Shown: positions 1 to 9,334 of the stretch, piece by piece
How the letters are laid out: every line of letters begins with the position of its first letter
Numbering within the stretch: position 1 is the stretch's first letter
Source of the DNA: a bacterium
GTDB taxonomy: Bacteria; Electryoneota; B3-LCP
Direction of reading: 5' to 3'
NCBI GenBank assembly: GCA_026394195.1
Contig: JAPKYS010000013.1
Coordinates: 62,001 to 126,000 of the forward strand
DNA: 64,000 bases
Position numbers and translations under genes: made by a program
Notes under the pieces: generated by a model
The model's database searches: none
The model's input: the letters and a program-made list of their open reading frames with translations, nothing else
What the model was told of the DNA's origin: nothing

Positions 1-2
1 AA

Positions 3-266
3 GCCATCATCGTGATATCAAAAAGAGCCAGGCAAATTGGTCAAAAACAAGCCAAATTGATCGAGCAATACATGTCTTCCAAAGTCCAATCCTCAGATTC
101 GGATGAAGTTGACGGAGAAGAGGAAGACGTGCCGCGTAAGCCGATCTACGACGACGATGACGAGGATGCTCCGAAATTCCCCCGATTTGAAAAACCGACC
201 GTTCTGGCAATGAATGAGCTCTACAAGGGGATGCTTAAGTACGAAAAGAAGGCTCCCCCCCGTTAG
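3..266 (+). CDS. rpoZ: DNA-directed RNA polymerase omega subunit (partial, 5' end outside window)
   Basis: The reading frame is open from the window edge (AIIVISKRARQIG), so the GTG at 12 is internal and the true start lies upstream. The segment around residues 1-20 matches the conserved omega core, where an aliphatic stretch is followed by KRARQI. An acidic low-complexity stretch (EVDGEEEDV, YDDDDED) follows, and the tail AMNELYKGMLKYEKK resembles the omega C-terminus of FCB-type bacteria. Omega helps fold beta-prime and assemble RNA polymerase. The position immediately before coaBC supports the call, because the gmk-rpoZ-coaBC order is common. The protein is small and low in complexity, so the assignment rests on the N-terminal motif and context. 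Confidence 0.75.
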   Translation, partial: AIIVISKRARQIGQKQAKLIEQYMSSKVQSSDSDEVDGEEEDVPRKPIYDDDDEDAPKFPRFEKPTVLAMNELYKGMLKYEKKAPPR

Positions 267-274
267 GATCATCG

Positions 275-1486
275 ATGTTGCACGGACGAAAGATCCTTCT
301 AGCGGTGACCGGCGGTATAGCTGCCTATAAAGTGTGCGAATTGGCGCGCCTGCTGCTGAGAAACCACGCTTCGGTGCAGGTCGCCATGACCGAGGCTGCA
401 ACCCGCTTTGTCGCTCCTTTGAGCTTTGAAGCCTTGACCGGACAGATGGTCGCAAAGGACCTCTTTGTTGAAGGAGGATCCGGGACTCACCACCTTGATA
501 TGGTGCGAGGGATTGATTTGATGGTCATCGCGCCTGCCACCGCCAACTGCATTGGAAAATTAGCTGCTGGTTTGGCGGACGATCTGGTGAGTTGCGCTGC
601 CCTGGCAATCTCAGGCCCGTTGCTGATCTGCCCGGCGATGAACGCGAAGATGTTTGTTCATCAGGCAGTTCAACAAAATCTCGATATTTTGCGACAGAGG
701 GGCGTACTGGTGCTGGATCCCGAGATGGGCGAGATGGCTTCACCTCATGAAGAACCCGGGTGGGGGAGACTGCCTGAACCGTGGAAAATTTTGGATTATA
801 TCTGCCGACTACTACCGGCATCCGGACCTTTAAATGGCAGAACGATCACCATCACTGCAGGACCAACAATCGAGCCTGTCGATCCTGTGCGTGTTATCAG
901 CAATCTTTCCAGCGGACGAATGGGTTACGCATTGGCTTCTGAAGCCAAACGGCGTGGCGCCCGCGTGAATCTGATTACCGGACCCATATCGTTGCACACT
1001 CCACCGGGGCTGTCACCGGTTCGCGTCGAATCGACTCAGCAGATGTTAGAGGCTGTGGAGCGCTTTTTCTCCGATAGCGACGTCTTGATCATGGCCGCGG
1101 CTCCGGCAGATTTCCGTGTTTCCCAGACGTTGGATCAGAAAATTAAGAAAAGGGATGGTACAGGTGAGCTTACTCTGAAGTTAGTCCCAACACCAGACAT
1201 TCTCAAGAAAATCTCCGAAAGAAAATCAGGCAAGATTCTGGTCGGTTTTGCGCTGGAAACGGAGCATGGCATCGAAAATGCCCGGATCAAGCTGAAAGAG
1301 AAGCGCCTTGATATAATTGTGCTCAACTCGCCGAAATTCGGCGAAGTTGCCGGTATTGGACGCGATGCCATCAGCGGTACCATTATCGATGCACAGGATC
1401 GGGTACAAGAATTCCCCATAATGCCAAAATCGCAGTTCGCCGGAATTATTCTCGATCACCTGCAAAGGCTGCTGCCATCGGCATAG
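275..1486 (+). CDS. coaBC: Bifunctional phosphopantothenoylcysteine decarboxylase / phosphopantothenate-cysteine ligase
   Basis: This enzyme makes 4'-phosphopantetheine from phosphopantothenate and cysteine on the way to coenzyme A. The N-terminal flavoprotein CoaC half shows GGIAAYK near residue 13, the histidines at 72-73 expected at the active site, and PAMN at 120-123. The CoaB half starts near residue 190 with ITAGPT and contains ISNLSSGRMG, the usual nucleotide-binding signature. The length of 403 residues is normal for the fused enzyme. The ATG at 275 lies 8 nt after the rpoZ stop, so the two are probably cotranscribed. Confidence 0.96.
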   Translation: MLHGRKILLAVTGGIAAYKVCELARLLLRNHASVQVAMTEAATRFVAPLSFEALTGQMVAKDLFVEGGSGTHHLDMVRGIDLMVIAPATANCIGKLAAGLADDLVSCAALAISGPLLICPAMNAKMFVHQAVQQNLDILRQRGVLVLDPEMGEMASPHEEPGWGRLPEPWKILDYICRLLPASGPLNGRTITITAGPTIEPVDPVRVISNLSSGRMGYALASEAKRRGARVNLITGPISLHTPPGLSPVRVESTQQMLEAVERFFSDSDVLIMAAAPADFRVSQTLDQKIKKRDGTGELTLKLVPTPDILKKISERKSGKILVGFALETEHGIENARIKLKEKRLDIIVLNSPKFGEVAGIGRDAISGTIIDAQDRVQEFPIMPKSQFAGIILDHLQRLLPSA

Positions 1487-1536
1487 CATAATGATCAAGT
1501 CTCAGTAGTCCCGACGTTTTTCCAATTTGACACTCC

Positions 1537-2292
1537 ATGCCGCACCCATCCGATCAATCTACCCTGCGCAGTAAAGTTGCTGCTTATTTTCAATTACTCT
1601 CTGAGTATGAACGGGAACTCTATCATGATCCTGATTTGAAGCGCGAGCCGCCTGCCGGAGGAAAAGTCCTTAAATCGGCAGTTTCGACGCCCGCCAAGGG
1701 GCTGAACCCCTATCCGTCCTATGCGCCCTACGATTCTTTGACTGCCATGAACGAGAGCATCAGCGGCTGTTTGCGCTGCGGACTGGGGCCGACCAGGACC
1801 AAGTTTGTCTTCGGTACTGGATCGAAAAACGCCCGCGTCGTCTTTATCGGAGAAGCCCCGGGCGCTGAAGAAGATCGTCGAGGTGAACCGTTTGTGGGCA
1901 GAGCGGGGGAACTTCTGAATTCCATGCTCAGGGAAATCGACTGGCGGCGGGAGGACGTCTATATCTGCAACGTACTCAAGTGCAGACCGCCGAATAATCG
2001 CGATCCTCTGCCTGAAGAGGTTACTCTTTGCGAACCCTATCTGCATGAGCAGTTGCGCATTCTGGATCCGGAATGGCTGGTCTCGCTGGGGAGAATTTCG
2101 GCTCAAGCCCTGTTACGTACGACCGCTCCACTCAAGGCATTGCGCGGCGTCGTCCACCGGTATCGAGAGAAACCCCTGTGGGTCACCTATCATCCCGCAG
2201 CTCTGCTGCGCAACCAAAACCTGATGCCCGATGCGCATCAGGATCTTTTAACGCTGCAACGCATGATTGCAGCAGGCGCTTACCAACCGTAG
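1537..2292 (+). CDS. Type 4 (Fe-S) uracil-DNA glycosylase
   Basis: This base-excision repair enzyme removes uracil from DNA. Motif A is GEAPGAEED at residues 105-113 and motif B is HPAALL at 219-224. Cysteines 78, 81, 149 and 165 have the spacing of the 4Fe-4S ligands of family-4 UDGs. The first 75 residues are a variable extension with proline and lysine. The gene sits between coaBC and dnaB, and its stop lies 6 nt before the dnaB start. In some species this family is annotated as the SPO1 DNA polymerase-like domain protein. Confidence 0.93.
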   Translation: MPHPSDQSTLRSKVAAYFQLLSEYERELYHDPDLKREPPAGGKVLKSAVSTPAKGLNPYPSYAPYDSLTAMNESISGCLRCGLGPTRTKFVFGTGSKNARVVFIGEAPGAEEDRRGEPFVGRAGELLNSMLREIDWRREDVYICNVLKCRPPNNRDPLPEEVTLCEPYLHEQLRILDPEWLVSLGRISAQALLRTTAPLKALRGVVHRYREKPLWVTYHPAALLRNQNLMPDAHQDLLTLQRMIAAGAYQP

Positions 2293-2298
2293 GCTCTC

Positions 2299-3726
2299 AT
2301 GAACGAAGTAAAACCGGCTGAAACCGCCAGGACTACCAGCAGCAGATTGGATCGTGTGCCGCCGCACGACGTCGAGATTGAAATGGCTGTCTTGGGAGCC
2401 ATGATGCTGGACCAGGAAGCTGCCAGCCGCGCCATTGAAATTCTCGATGAAACCTGTTTCTTCAAAGAAATCCACGCGAAGATATTTCTCGCCGCGCAAA
2501 AGCTCTATACTCGAAACGATCCCGTTGATTCAGTGACGTTGGCGAACGTCCTTAAATCCGAACGAGCTCTGGAGGAAATTGGCGGAGCCGCTTACCTGGC
2601 AGAACTAGTCGGCAGAGTCGCCAGCCCCGCCAATGCTGAACATCATGCTCGCATTGTGCTGCGTAAAGCCCTGCTGCGAAAACTCATTCATGCCTGCACG
2701 CGCTCCATCGAACGAAGCTATGGCGAACCCGACGAAGTCGACGAACTGTTGGATTCGGTTGAAAACGAAATCTTCCATCTCATGCAGTTTCGCCGCGCCG
2801 GAGGCTTTCGACCTTTAAGCGCCTTGATGCTGGAAGCCCAGGATCGTCTGGAAAACGTGAGGGTGGGACATAAAGGAGTCACCGGCGTTCATTCAGGTTT
2901 CGATGATCTGGATAAAATTACGGCCGGATGGCAGCGCGGTGACATGATCGTCATCGCCGGACGCCCCTCCATGGGAAAAACGGCTTTCAGCTTGAATCTG
3001 GCTAGAAATGCCGCCGTGGATCATCAAGTTCCAGTCGGATTCTTCTCGCTGGAAATGGCTTCTCACCAATTGGCGCTGCGCCTGATGTGTTCCGAAGCCG
3101 GCGTCGATTCTGCCCGGGTACGCTCCGGCACTCTGGACGCATCCAAGTGGTCGCTCCTAACTACCAAAACCGGCAAATTGTACGAAGCTCCCATCTTCAT
3201 TGACGATACGCCATCCTTGTCGCCACTGGAACTGCGCGGCCGAGCCCGCCGCATGAAGACCGAAAAAAAGATCGGGATGATCGTGATCGATTACATCGGT
3301 TTGATGGACATTCCGAACAAGAAGATTGAGAGCCAGCAGCAGAAAATAGCAGAGATCAGCCGGAATTTAAAGGCGCTGGCGAAAGATTTGGACGTGCCGG
3401 TTATCGTCTTGTCACAGCTATCTCGAGCGGTGGAAACCCGCGGCGGAGATAAACGCCCCATTCTTTCGGATTTGCGTGATTCCGGAGCCATTGAGCAGGA
3501 CGCTGACGTCGTGATCTTTCTCTATCGCGAAGGAGTTTACGATTCCAAGTCCGACGCGAGCGACGTTGACCTTTCCTTGACCGAGGTGCACGTTGCCAAA
3601 CAACGTAATGGACCCCTTGGTATGGTCACTCTAAGATTAGATCTACCGACGGGAAGATTTTTTAATGTGGCGCCGGATTATCTGCAGAAAGTCGCCGACA
3701 ACTTGCCCGATCGACCGCCATTCTGA
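2299..3726 (+). CDS. dnaB: Replicative DNA helicase DnaB
   Basis: This is the hexameric 5'-3' helicase of the replication fork. The N-terminal primase-interacting domain covers about residues 20-125 (PPHDVEIEMAVLGAM). The RecA-like ATPase follows, with Walker A GRPSMGKT at 221-228, a Walker B-like IVIDYIGLM, and SQLSRAVETR with LRDSGAIEQDAD further on. The length of 475 residues is normal and there is no intein. The ATG at 2299 follows the glycosylase stop closely, and the gene appears to belong to the same plus-strand operon. Confidence 0.97.
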   Translation: MNEVKPAETARTTSSRLDRVPPHDVEIEMAVLGAMMLDQEAASRAIEILDETCFFKEIHAKIFLAAQKLYTRNDPVDSVTLANVLKSERALEEIGGAAYLAELVGRVASPANAEHHARIVLRKALLRKLIHACTRSIERSYGEPDEVDELLDSVENEIFHLMQFRRAGGFRPLSALMLEAQDRLENVRVGHKGVTGVHSGFDDLDKITAGWQRGDMIVIAGRPSMGKTAFSLNLARNAAVDHQVPVGFFSLEMASHQLALRLMCSEAGVDSARVRSGTLDASKWSLLTTKTGKLYEAPIFIDDTPSLSPLELRGRARRMKTEKKIGMIVIDYIGLMDIPNKKIESQQQKIAEISRNLKALAKDLDVPVIVLSQLSRAVETRGGDKRPILSDLRDSGAIEQDADVVIFLYREGVYDSKSDASDVDLSLTEVHVAKQRNGPLGMVTLRLDLPTGRFFNVAPDYLQKVADNLPDRPPF

Positions 3727-3740
3727 CAATTTAATCATAG

Positions 3741-5969
3741 ATGATCGAACGCATCCTACCAAAGAAAACTGCGCCTCCCGAGGATTCCGGCATTGAAGAG
3801 TATCTGCCGGATCTGCAGGAGGTCTACGATCATCTGCCCAAGGCGTTGAAGTCATCCGACCATGCCCTGATCGAAAAAGCTTTTTACTACGCCTTCGATG
3901 CTCACAAGGGGAGGAAACGCTACTCCAAGGAACCCTACTTCGTCCATTGTGTTGAGGTTGCCAAGATCCTTGCCGACTTACAAATGGATGCGCTGGCAAT
4001 AGCGGGAGGGTTTCTCCATGACGTCGTTGAAGATACCAACATCCCCATGGCGGAATTGCAGAAAGAGTTCGGCTCTGAGATCGGTGCTCTGGTGGACGGC
4101 GTCACCAAGATTTCGGGCTTGCACTTTGAGAGCTTTGAAGTACGCCAGGCGGCGAATTTCCGCAAGATGCTGCTCTCAATGTCCAAAGACATTCGCGTCA
4201 TCCTGATCAAGTTTGCCGACCGGCTGCATAATATGCGCACCATCGAGCATTTGCCGCCTGCCACGCAACAGCGCATCGCTCGAGAAACTCTTGAAGTTTA
4301 TGCTCCGCTGGCGCATCGGTTCGGTATCGCCAAGATCAAGTCCGAACTGGAAGACCTCTCGTTCAAAGTGCTGGATTACGAAGCATACCGGGAAATTGCC
4401 TCATTAGTCTCTTTGAAGAAGGATGAGCGCACCCGTCTGATCGCTGAGACCATCAATCCGATTAAGGCGGAGTTGAAGAAATTTGGTATTAATGCCAAGG
4501 TCGAGGGCCGAGCCAAACATCTCTACAGTATTTATAACAAAATTCGCACGCGGGGAAAATCGTTCGACGAAATCCTCGATCTGCTGGCAGTGCGCATCGT
4601 CGTAGAGAAGGTAGAGGACTGTTATTTCGTCCTGGGCGTGGTGCACAGCCTTTGGACGCCGATCCATGAAAAGTTCGCGGATTTCATCGCCACGCCGAAA
4701 TCCAACATGTATCAATCACTGCATACCAAAGTACGTGGACCCGGCGGCAGGCTGCTGGAAGTCCAGATCCGCACCAAGAAAATGCACCTGATCGCCGAGG
4801 AGGGAATAGCGGCGCACTGGCGCTACAAAGAAGGCACCAGCTCTCATGATGACGTGGAAAAATTCGTTTCGTGGGTGCGGCAATTTCTCGACTGGCAATC
4901 CGATAGTTCCACACCGCAGGAGTTCATGGATACGCTGCGTGAAGACCTGTTTTCCGATGAGGTTTTCGTATTCACACCCCGAGGAGAAGTGTTTACTTTG
5001 CCTAAAGGCGCAACGCCGATCGATTTCGCCTTTGCAGTGCACACAGACGTTGGTCTCCATTGTATTGGCGCCAAAGTCAACAAGAAGATCGTCCCCCTGA
5101 GTACCCAGCTTCATTCTGGAGACATGCTCGAAATTTTAACTTCAGCCACGCAAAAACCGTCACAGGATTGGCTCAGGTACGTCGTCAGCGCCAGAGCCAA
5201 GTCGAAGATCAAACGTTGGCTCAAGGAATCGCAGTTAGAGCAGAGCGTCAAACTGGGTCAGGAATTGTTGCAGCGGGAATTGATCCGCCTGCGCCTGAAG
5301 GTAACTGACGAACAGATGGCTGAGATTGTGGAAGAAACCGGGCATTCTGCTTTAAACGACTTTCATGCCGCGCTGGGGAATGGAGATCTCTCAGTCCAAT
5401 CAGTCATCACCCGGCTGACCAACAAGAACATCTTCCCTTCCAAAGACAGCAACCCCCTGCAGGTTGTGATTCGTCGTGTCCGCCGCAGAGATGGCGGAAT
5501 TCGTATCCAGGGGATGGATGACCTGATGGTGCACTTCGCCGAGTGTTGCCGACCGCTGCCGGGTGATAAAATCATCGGTTTTATCACCACTGGCAAGGGG
5601 ATTGCCATCCATAGGGCCGACTGCAAGAACGTGCGTACACTACTGGCAGAAGCAGATCGCGATATTCCGGTCGAATGGGACGTAGATCGGGATCAGGAAT
5701 TCAACGCTCGGGTACGGCTGCTTTCGGAAGATCGCCGCCACCTGCTCAGAGACATTACCAACACCCTGTCCGCGCTAAACGTCAATATCATCGGTCTGGA
5801 GATGAAAAAAGAGGGCGCTCTCGCCTTGGGTAACATGGTATTGAAGGTCAAAGATCTTGCTCATCTAACCAAGGTCATACGGCGAATTCAGGATATCAAG
5901 GGTGTCGTCTCAATCTCACGTTTCGATGAAGAATTGGAAAGCAACAATCCTGAAGTTCTGGGGTCATGA
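3741..5969 (+). CDS. Bifunctional (p)ppGpp synthetase/hydrolase, RelA/SpoT (RSH) family
   Basis: This enzyme makes and degrades the stringent-response alarmones. The N-terminal HD hydrolase domain has His69 (YFVHC), the HD pair at 93-94 (FLHDVVEDT) and FADRLHNMRT, so it should be hydrolase-competent. The synthetase domain follows (about 250-380, with YQSLHTKVRGPGG and EVQIRT). A TGS domain (about 410-470, VFVFTPRGEVFTLPKGATPIDFAF), a zinc-finger/RIS region (CCRPLPGD) and a C-terminal ACT domain complete the protein. At 742 residues it is full length. Its stop overlaps the ruvX start by 4 nt. Confidence 0.96.
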   Translation: MIERILPKKTAPPEDSGIEEYLPDLQEVYDHLPKALKSSDHALIEKAFYYAFDAHKGRKRYSKEPYFVHCVEVAKILADLQMDALAIAGGFLHDVVEDTNIPMAELQKEFGSEIGALVDGVTKISGLHFESFEVRQAANFRKMLLSMSKDIRVILIKFADRLHNMRTIEHLPPATQQRIARETLEVYAPLAHRFGIAKIKSELEDLSFKVLDYEAYREIASLVSLKKDERTRLIAETINPIKAELKKFGINAKVEGRAKHLYSIYNKIRTRGKSFDEILDLLAVRIVVEKVEDCYFVLGVVHSLWTPIHEKFADFIATPKSNMYQSLHTKVRGPGGRLLEVQIRTKKMHLIAEEGIAAHWRYKEGTSSHDDVEKFVSWVRQFLDWQSDSSTPQEFMDTLREDLFSDEVFVFTPRGEVFTLPKGATPIDFAFAVHTDVGLHCIGAKVNKKIVPLSTQLHSGDMLEILTSATQKPSQDWLRYVVSARAKSKIKRWLKESQLEQSVKLGQELLQRELIRLRLKVTDEQMAEIVEETGHSALNDFHAALGNGDLSVQSVITRLTNKNIFPSKDSNPLQVVIRRVRRRDGGIRIQGMDDLMVHFAECCRPLPGDKIIGFITTGKGIAIHRADCKNVRTLLAEADRDIPVEWDVDRDQEFNARVRLLSEDRRHLLRDITNTLSALNVNIIGLEMKKEGALALGNMVLKVKDLAHLTKVIRRIQDIKGVVSISRFDEELESNNPEVLGS

Positions 5970-6448
5970 GCATCCCTGAGCAACAGCCGTTAAATTTATT
6001 AGCCATCGATTACGGCAAAAGACGGGTTGGGCTGGCCGTGTGCAGCGCCGGCAGCACCATCGCATTTGGACTGACCACACTGACTATCAAAGGGTTTAAT
6101 GACCTGATTGCGCAACTCAAACCTATCCTGGACGAGCGGCAGGTGCAGCGGGTTGTAGTCGGCATCCCATTAACCCTGAGTGATCGGCCTGGAACGATCA
6201 TCGGTGATATTGTCTATCTGAAGCAGCGCCTGCAGAATGATGGTTACCCTGTTGAACTGGTCGATGAGGCGCTGAGCAGCCGGCGAGCCATGAATTTGTT
6301 GAACCTCAGGGGAAGGCAATCATCGAAAACAGACCTTGATCGTACGGCTGCAGCGCTGATCCTGCAGGAATATTTAGACGGAAGTCTGCCGCCTTTGTCT
6401 GAGCAGGAAATCGAGCGATATCGTTCGGATAACGACCATCTGAAATAA
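5966..6448 (+). CDS. ruvX: Putative pre-16S rRNA nuclease RuvX/YqgF
   Basis: This is an RNase H-fold nuclease of the YqgF family, known for 16S rRNA 5' end processing and first predicted as a Holliday junction resolvase. It shows LAIDYGKRRVGLAV with the first catalytic Asp, then VVVGIPLTLSD, VELVDEALSS and a late DRTAAALILQEYL. Its length of 160 residues is typical. The ATGA overlap with the preceding RSH gene implies translational coupling. Confidence 0.93.
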   Translation: MSIPEQQPLNLLAIDYGKRRVGLAVCSAGSTIAFGLTTLTIKGFNDLIAQLKPILDERQVQRVVVGIPLTLSDRPGTIIGDIVYLKQRLQNDGYPVELVDEALSSRRAMNLLNLRGRQSSKTDLDRTAAALILQEYLDGSLPPLSEQEIERYRSDNDHLK

Positions 6449-6462
6449 ATTTGTATACTACC

Positions 6463-7479
6463 ATGACAACCCCAACCAAGGATTCAATCGTACGCCTCGG
6501 CGTGATTGGTTCGGGCGGTATCGCCCAGGCAGTGCATCTCCCCATTCTGAAGAAATTCGATGACGTCCGTATTGAGGCGATAAGCGATCTGGACGTCACC
6601 AAAGCGGGATTGGTAGCACAGAAATTCGGCATCCCACGCTTCTTTAGCGATCCTCAAAATCTCGTGGGCCTCCCCGACTTGGATGCCGTTCTCATTTTGA
6701 CACCAACCAATTCGCACCTGGCTCTCACTCTGATGGCATTACACGCAGGTATACATGTCTTTGTAGAGAGACCCATCGCCAGAAAAGTTACCGAAGCTCA
6801 GAAGATGGTGGATGCCGCCAAGCGAGCTGATCGAATACTCATGGTGGGTATGAATCACCGATTTCGCCCTGATGCCATGATCTTGAAGAATTTCATCGAA
6901 GCTGGTGAATTAGGCGATATTTTCCTGGCTCGATGCGGCTGGTTGAAGAAAAAAGGGCGCTGGTCGGGTGCAGATTGGTGGTTCCAGAAACATATTTCCG
7001 GGGGCGGCGTCCTGATGGATCTGGGTTTGCAGATGCTCGATCTGGCGCTGTGGTTGATGGATGAATCTGAAGTGGAATCAACGTCTGCGCAGCTTTTCCA
7101 TCAAATTTTGAACGCCGAAGTTGAGGATACAGTAGCTTGCCAACTGCACCTGAAAGGCGGAAAAATGCTAACCCTGCACGCATCTTGGGCATTGATCGCT
7201 CCTGAAACTCAAGCTTATGCGCACTTTTGGGGAACAGTGGGGGCAGCTGTTTTAAATCCCCTCAGAATCGACAAGGAATTACACGGCAATCTGGTCAACG
7301 TGACACCCGAGAAAGTCATATCGCCCAGGGAATTGCACCGTTCGTCCTATCGATACGAATTGCGTCATTTTATCGAATGCGTCAAGCACCATCGTGAACC
7401 CGTCTCTTCGGGACAGGAAGCTTTGCAGATTCTGAAAATCGTCGAAGGGATCTACAAAGCCGCCACCCGTAAAACCTGA
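6463..7479 (+). CDS. Gfo/Idh/MocA family NAD(P)-dependent oxidoreductase
   Basis: The N-terminal Rossmann fold begins with LGVIGSGGIAQAVHLP, and the family EKP region appears as VERPIARKVTEAQ. The C-terminal alpha/beta substrate-binding domain contains GGGVLMDLGLQMLDLALWL. These enzymes oxidise or reduce sugars and related compounds, and the substrate cannot be told from sequence. The frame is open from a TTG at 6451, but the ATG at 6463 (MTTPTKDS) gives the usual short lead before the nucleotide-binding loop and is preferred. In the EKP motif Lys is replaced by Arg (ERP). Confidence 0.9.
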   Translation: MTTPTKDSIVRLGVIGSGGIAQAVHLPILKKFDDVRIEAISDLDVTKAGLVAQKFGIPRFFSDPQNLVGLPDLDAVLILTPTNSHLALTLMALHAGIHVFVERPIARKVTEAQKMVDAAKRADRILMVGMNHRFRPDAMILKNFIEAGELGDIFLARCGWLKKKGRWSGADWWFQKHISGGGVLMDLGLQMLDLALWLMDESEVESTSAQLFHQILNAEVEDTVACQLHLKGGKMLTLHASWALIAPETQAYAHFWGTVGAAVLNPLRIDKELHGNLVNVTPEKVISPRELHRSSYRYELRHFIECVKHHREPVSSGQEALQILKIVEGIYKAATRKT

Positions 7480-7480
7480 C

Positions 7481-9007
7481 ATGCCTAAAAAGCGCGGCAT
7501 GAAGATAAGCCGCTTCCCTTTTATAGTGTCAGGTTTGCTTACCGCCCTGGCTTACCCACCCCTCAACCTCTGGCTGATTGCCTGGTTTTCCCTGGTTCCC
7601 CTGCTTTGGAAAGCGCGTAATCTAACTTTCTGGATGGCATTTCGGCGCGGCTGGTGGGGAGGTTTGATATTCAATGCCGTACTGCTCTATTGGATAGCCT
7701 TGAACTCCGGAACGGACCACTTTACCGCCATCGCCTCTTGCCTGGGTTTGGTGCTGGTGCTTTCTCTGTATTGGGCTCTTTTCACAGCTGTCTGGTCCTT
7801 TCTTTTTCGTCGATGGGGGATCCTCGGCGCCCTCTTTTTACCGGCAGTCTGGGTAGGATTGGAGGTGGTTAAAAACGCCCCTGAAATCGCATTCCCCTGG
7901 TTGGAATTGGGGTTAACGCAAATCCAACTGCTGCCGGTGGCGCAACTGGCGGAACTGGGAGGTATCCGTTTTGTATCTGCCTGGGTACTGTCGGCAAATG
8001 TCATGATCTTACTCCTCTGGCAGGGGAAACGAACCGCCGGCTTCACCGTATTGACTTTGCTCCTCTTCGGAGGAATCTGGGGGTGGTACAGGATCTATCA
8101 TCTGCCTCCGGCAGGACCCAGGATAACCGCAGTGATCGTCCAGGGAAACGTCGATCCCAGCGTCAAATGGCATGAAGATCCGGACAGCAGTCTCTCGGTC
8201 TATATTGCGCTTACCAGTCAGGCGCTGCAATCGGACTCGGCTGACATAGTGGTATGGCCGGAAACTGCAGTTCCGGTCTATCTGGCGCATCAGATGAAGT
8301 ATCAGATGCAGTTACGCAAACTGGCTTCCAATAGCCATACTGCCATCTTGACGGGCGCATTACACTATGAGTTTGACTCTAACGCCAAACATAACCCGAG
8401 GCGATTTAATTCGGCGTTTTTTTTTCCTGAAAATGGCTCACCCCCGCTGCGCTATGATAAAATCAGCCTGGTGCCATTCGGTGAACGGGTTCCTTTCCAG
8501 AAATGGTTTCCCAGGCTAGGGGAACTAAATTTTGGTCAGGCGGAGTTTACAGCAGGAAATCATTATTCCGTATTCGATCTTGGTCGTAACGTGAAGGTAT
8601 CGGCGCAGATCTGTTACGAATCGGTTTTTGGGGATCAGACCAGACGCTTTGTGCTGGAAGGCGCTCGAGTCCTCTGCAATCTGACCAACGATGGCTGGTA
8701 TGGGCGCTCCGCCGGTCCTTATCAACATGCCGCTCTGGTTCGCTTTAGCTGCATCGAGACCCGCTGTCCCTTGTTGCGGGCAGCCAATACAGGAATATCA
8801 CTGGTCGCAGATCGCAGTGGACGAATCGTAAAATCTCTGCCGCTGCTGTCGCGTGGAACCCTATGGGCTCAGGTTGAATCAGGCGGCAATGCTCCAACCT
8901 TCTACGTCAAGCACGGAGAAATAATTCCAATCGCGCTGTTGCTTTTAGGGTGCGCAAGTGTTATTTTATCCTTTGGTCGTAAACCTAAAGAAATGATCGA
9001 TCGATGA
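7481..9007 (+). CDS. lnt: Apolipoprotein N-acyltransferase
   Basis: This inner-membrane enzyme adds the third acyl chain to the N-terminal cysteine of lipoproteins. About seven hydrophobic segments occupy residues 10-205. The periplasmic nitrilase-like domain follows, with the catalytic triad visible as Glu261 (WPETAVP), Lys327 (YDKISLVPFGE) and Cys378 (QICYE). The length of 508 residues is normal. The start lies 1 nt after the oxidoreductase stop. The several lipoproteins in this window, including BamD just downstream, are its likely substrates. Confidence 0.96.
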   Translation: MPKKRGMKISRFPFIVSGLLTALAYPPLNLWLIAWFSLVPLLWKARNLTFWMAFRRGWWGGLIFNAVLLYWIALNSGTDHFTAIASCLGLVLVLSLYWALFTAVWSFLFRRWGILGALFLPAVWVGLEVVKNAPEIAFPWLELGLTQIQLLPVAQLAELGGIRFVSAWVLSANVMILLLWQGKRTAGFTVLTLLLFGGIWGWYRIYHLPPAGPRITAVIVQGNVDPSVKWHEDPDSSLSVYIALTSQALQSDSADIVVWPETAVPVYLAHQMKYQMQLRKLASNSHTAILTGALHYEFDSNAKHNPRRFNSAFFFPENGSPPLRYDKISLVPFGERVPFQKWFPRLGELNFGQAEFTAGNHYSVFDLGRNVKVSAQICYESVFGDQTRRFVLEGARVLCNLTNDGWYGRSAGPYQHAALVRFSCIETRCPLLRAANTGISLVADRSGRIVKSLPLLSRGTLWAQVESGGNAPTFYVKHGEIIPIALLLLGCASVILSFGRKPKEMIDR

Positions 9008-9312
9008 CGCGACTTTCCTTCTGTCTCTTTATTCTCTTGTTGACCTTCGTGGTTTGGTTGACGCCCCATTCAAGCCATGGTCAAGATTCCATCAATTATC
9101 AAGCTCAGGAACCGCCGGCGGTGGTGGTTCCCGGCGTATCCGATACTGTGCACGCAGAACAAACCGACACGCTGATGCATGCATCTTCCGATTCCTCTTT
9201 TTTTAGTCAGGACCCTGTCTTCAAGCTCTTCACAACCCTGTTGGAACCCCTCGCATACACAATCGCTGTTGGCGGCGTGCTATTGATACTTTTTACCAAA
9301 CGTGGCAAATAA
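9004..9312 (+). CDS. Small exported or membrane protein of unknown function
   Basis: I do not recognise this 102-residue protein. An N-terminal signal-like hydrophobic segment (about residues 4-24) ends near SSHG. A hydrophilic Asp/Ser/Thr-rich middle follows. A single transmembrane helix lies near the C-terminus (about 80-98, LAYTIAVGGVLLILF) and ends in a positive tail, KRGK. It overlaps lnt by 4 nt (ATGA) and ends just before bamD, so it is probably translated in that operon. A role near the envelope is inferred from topology and neighbours only. Confidence 0.7.
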   Translation: MTRLSFCLFILLLTFVVWLTPHSSHGQDSINYQAQEPPAVVVPGVSDTVHAEQTDTLMHASSDSSFFSQDPVFKLFTTLLEPLAYTIAVGGVLLILFTKRGK

Positions 9313-9334
9313 AATCGCTCTACCAAACAATCTG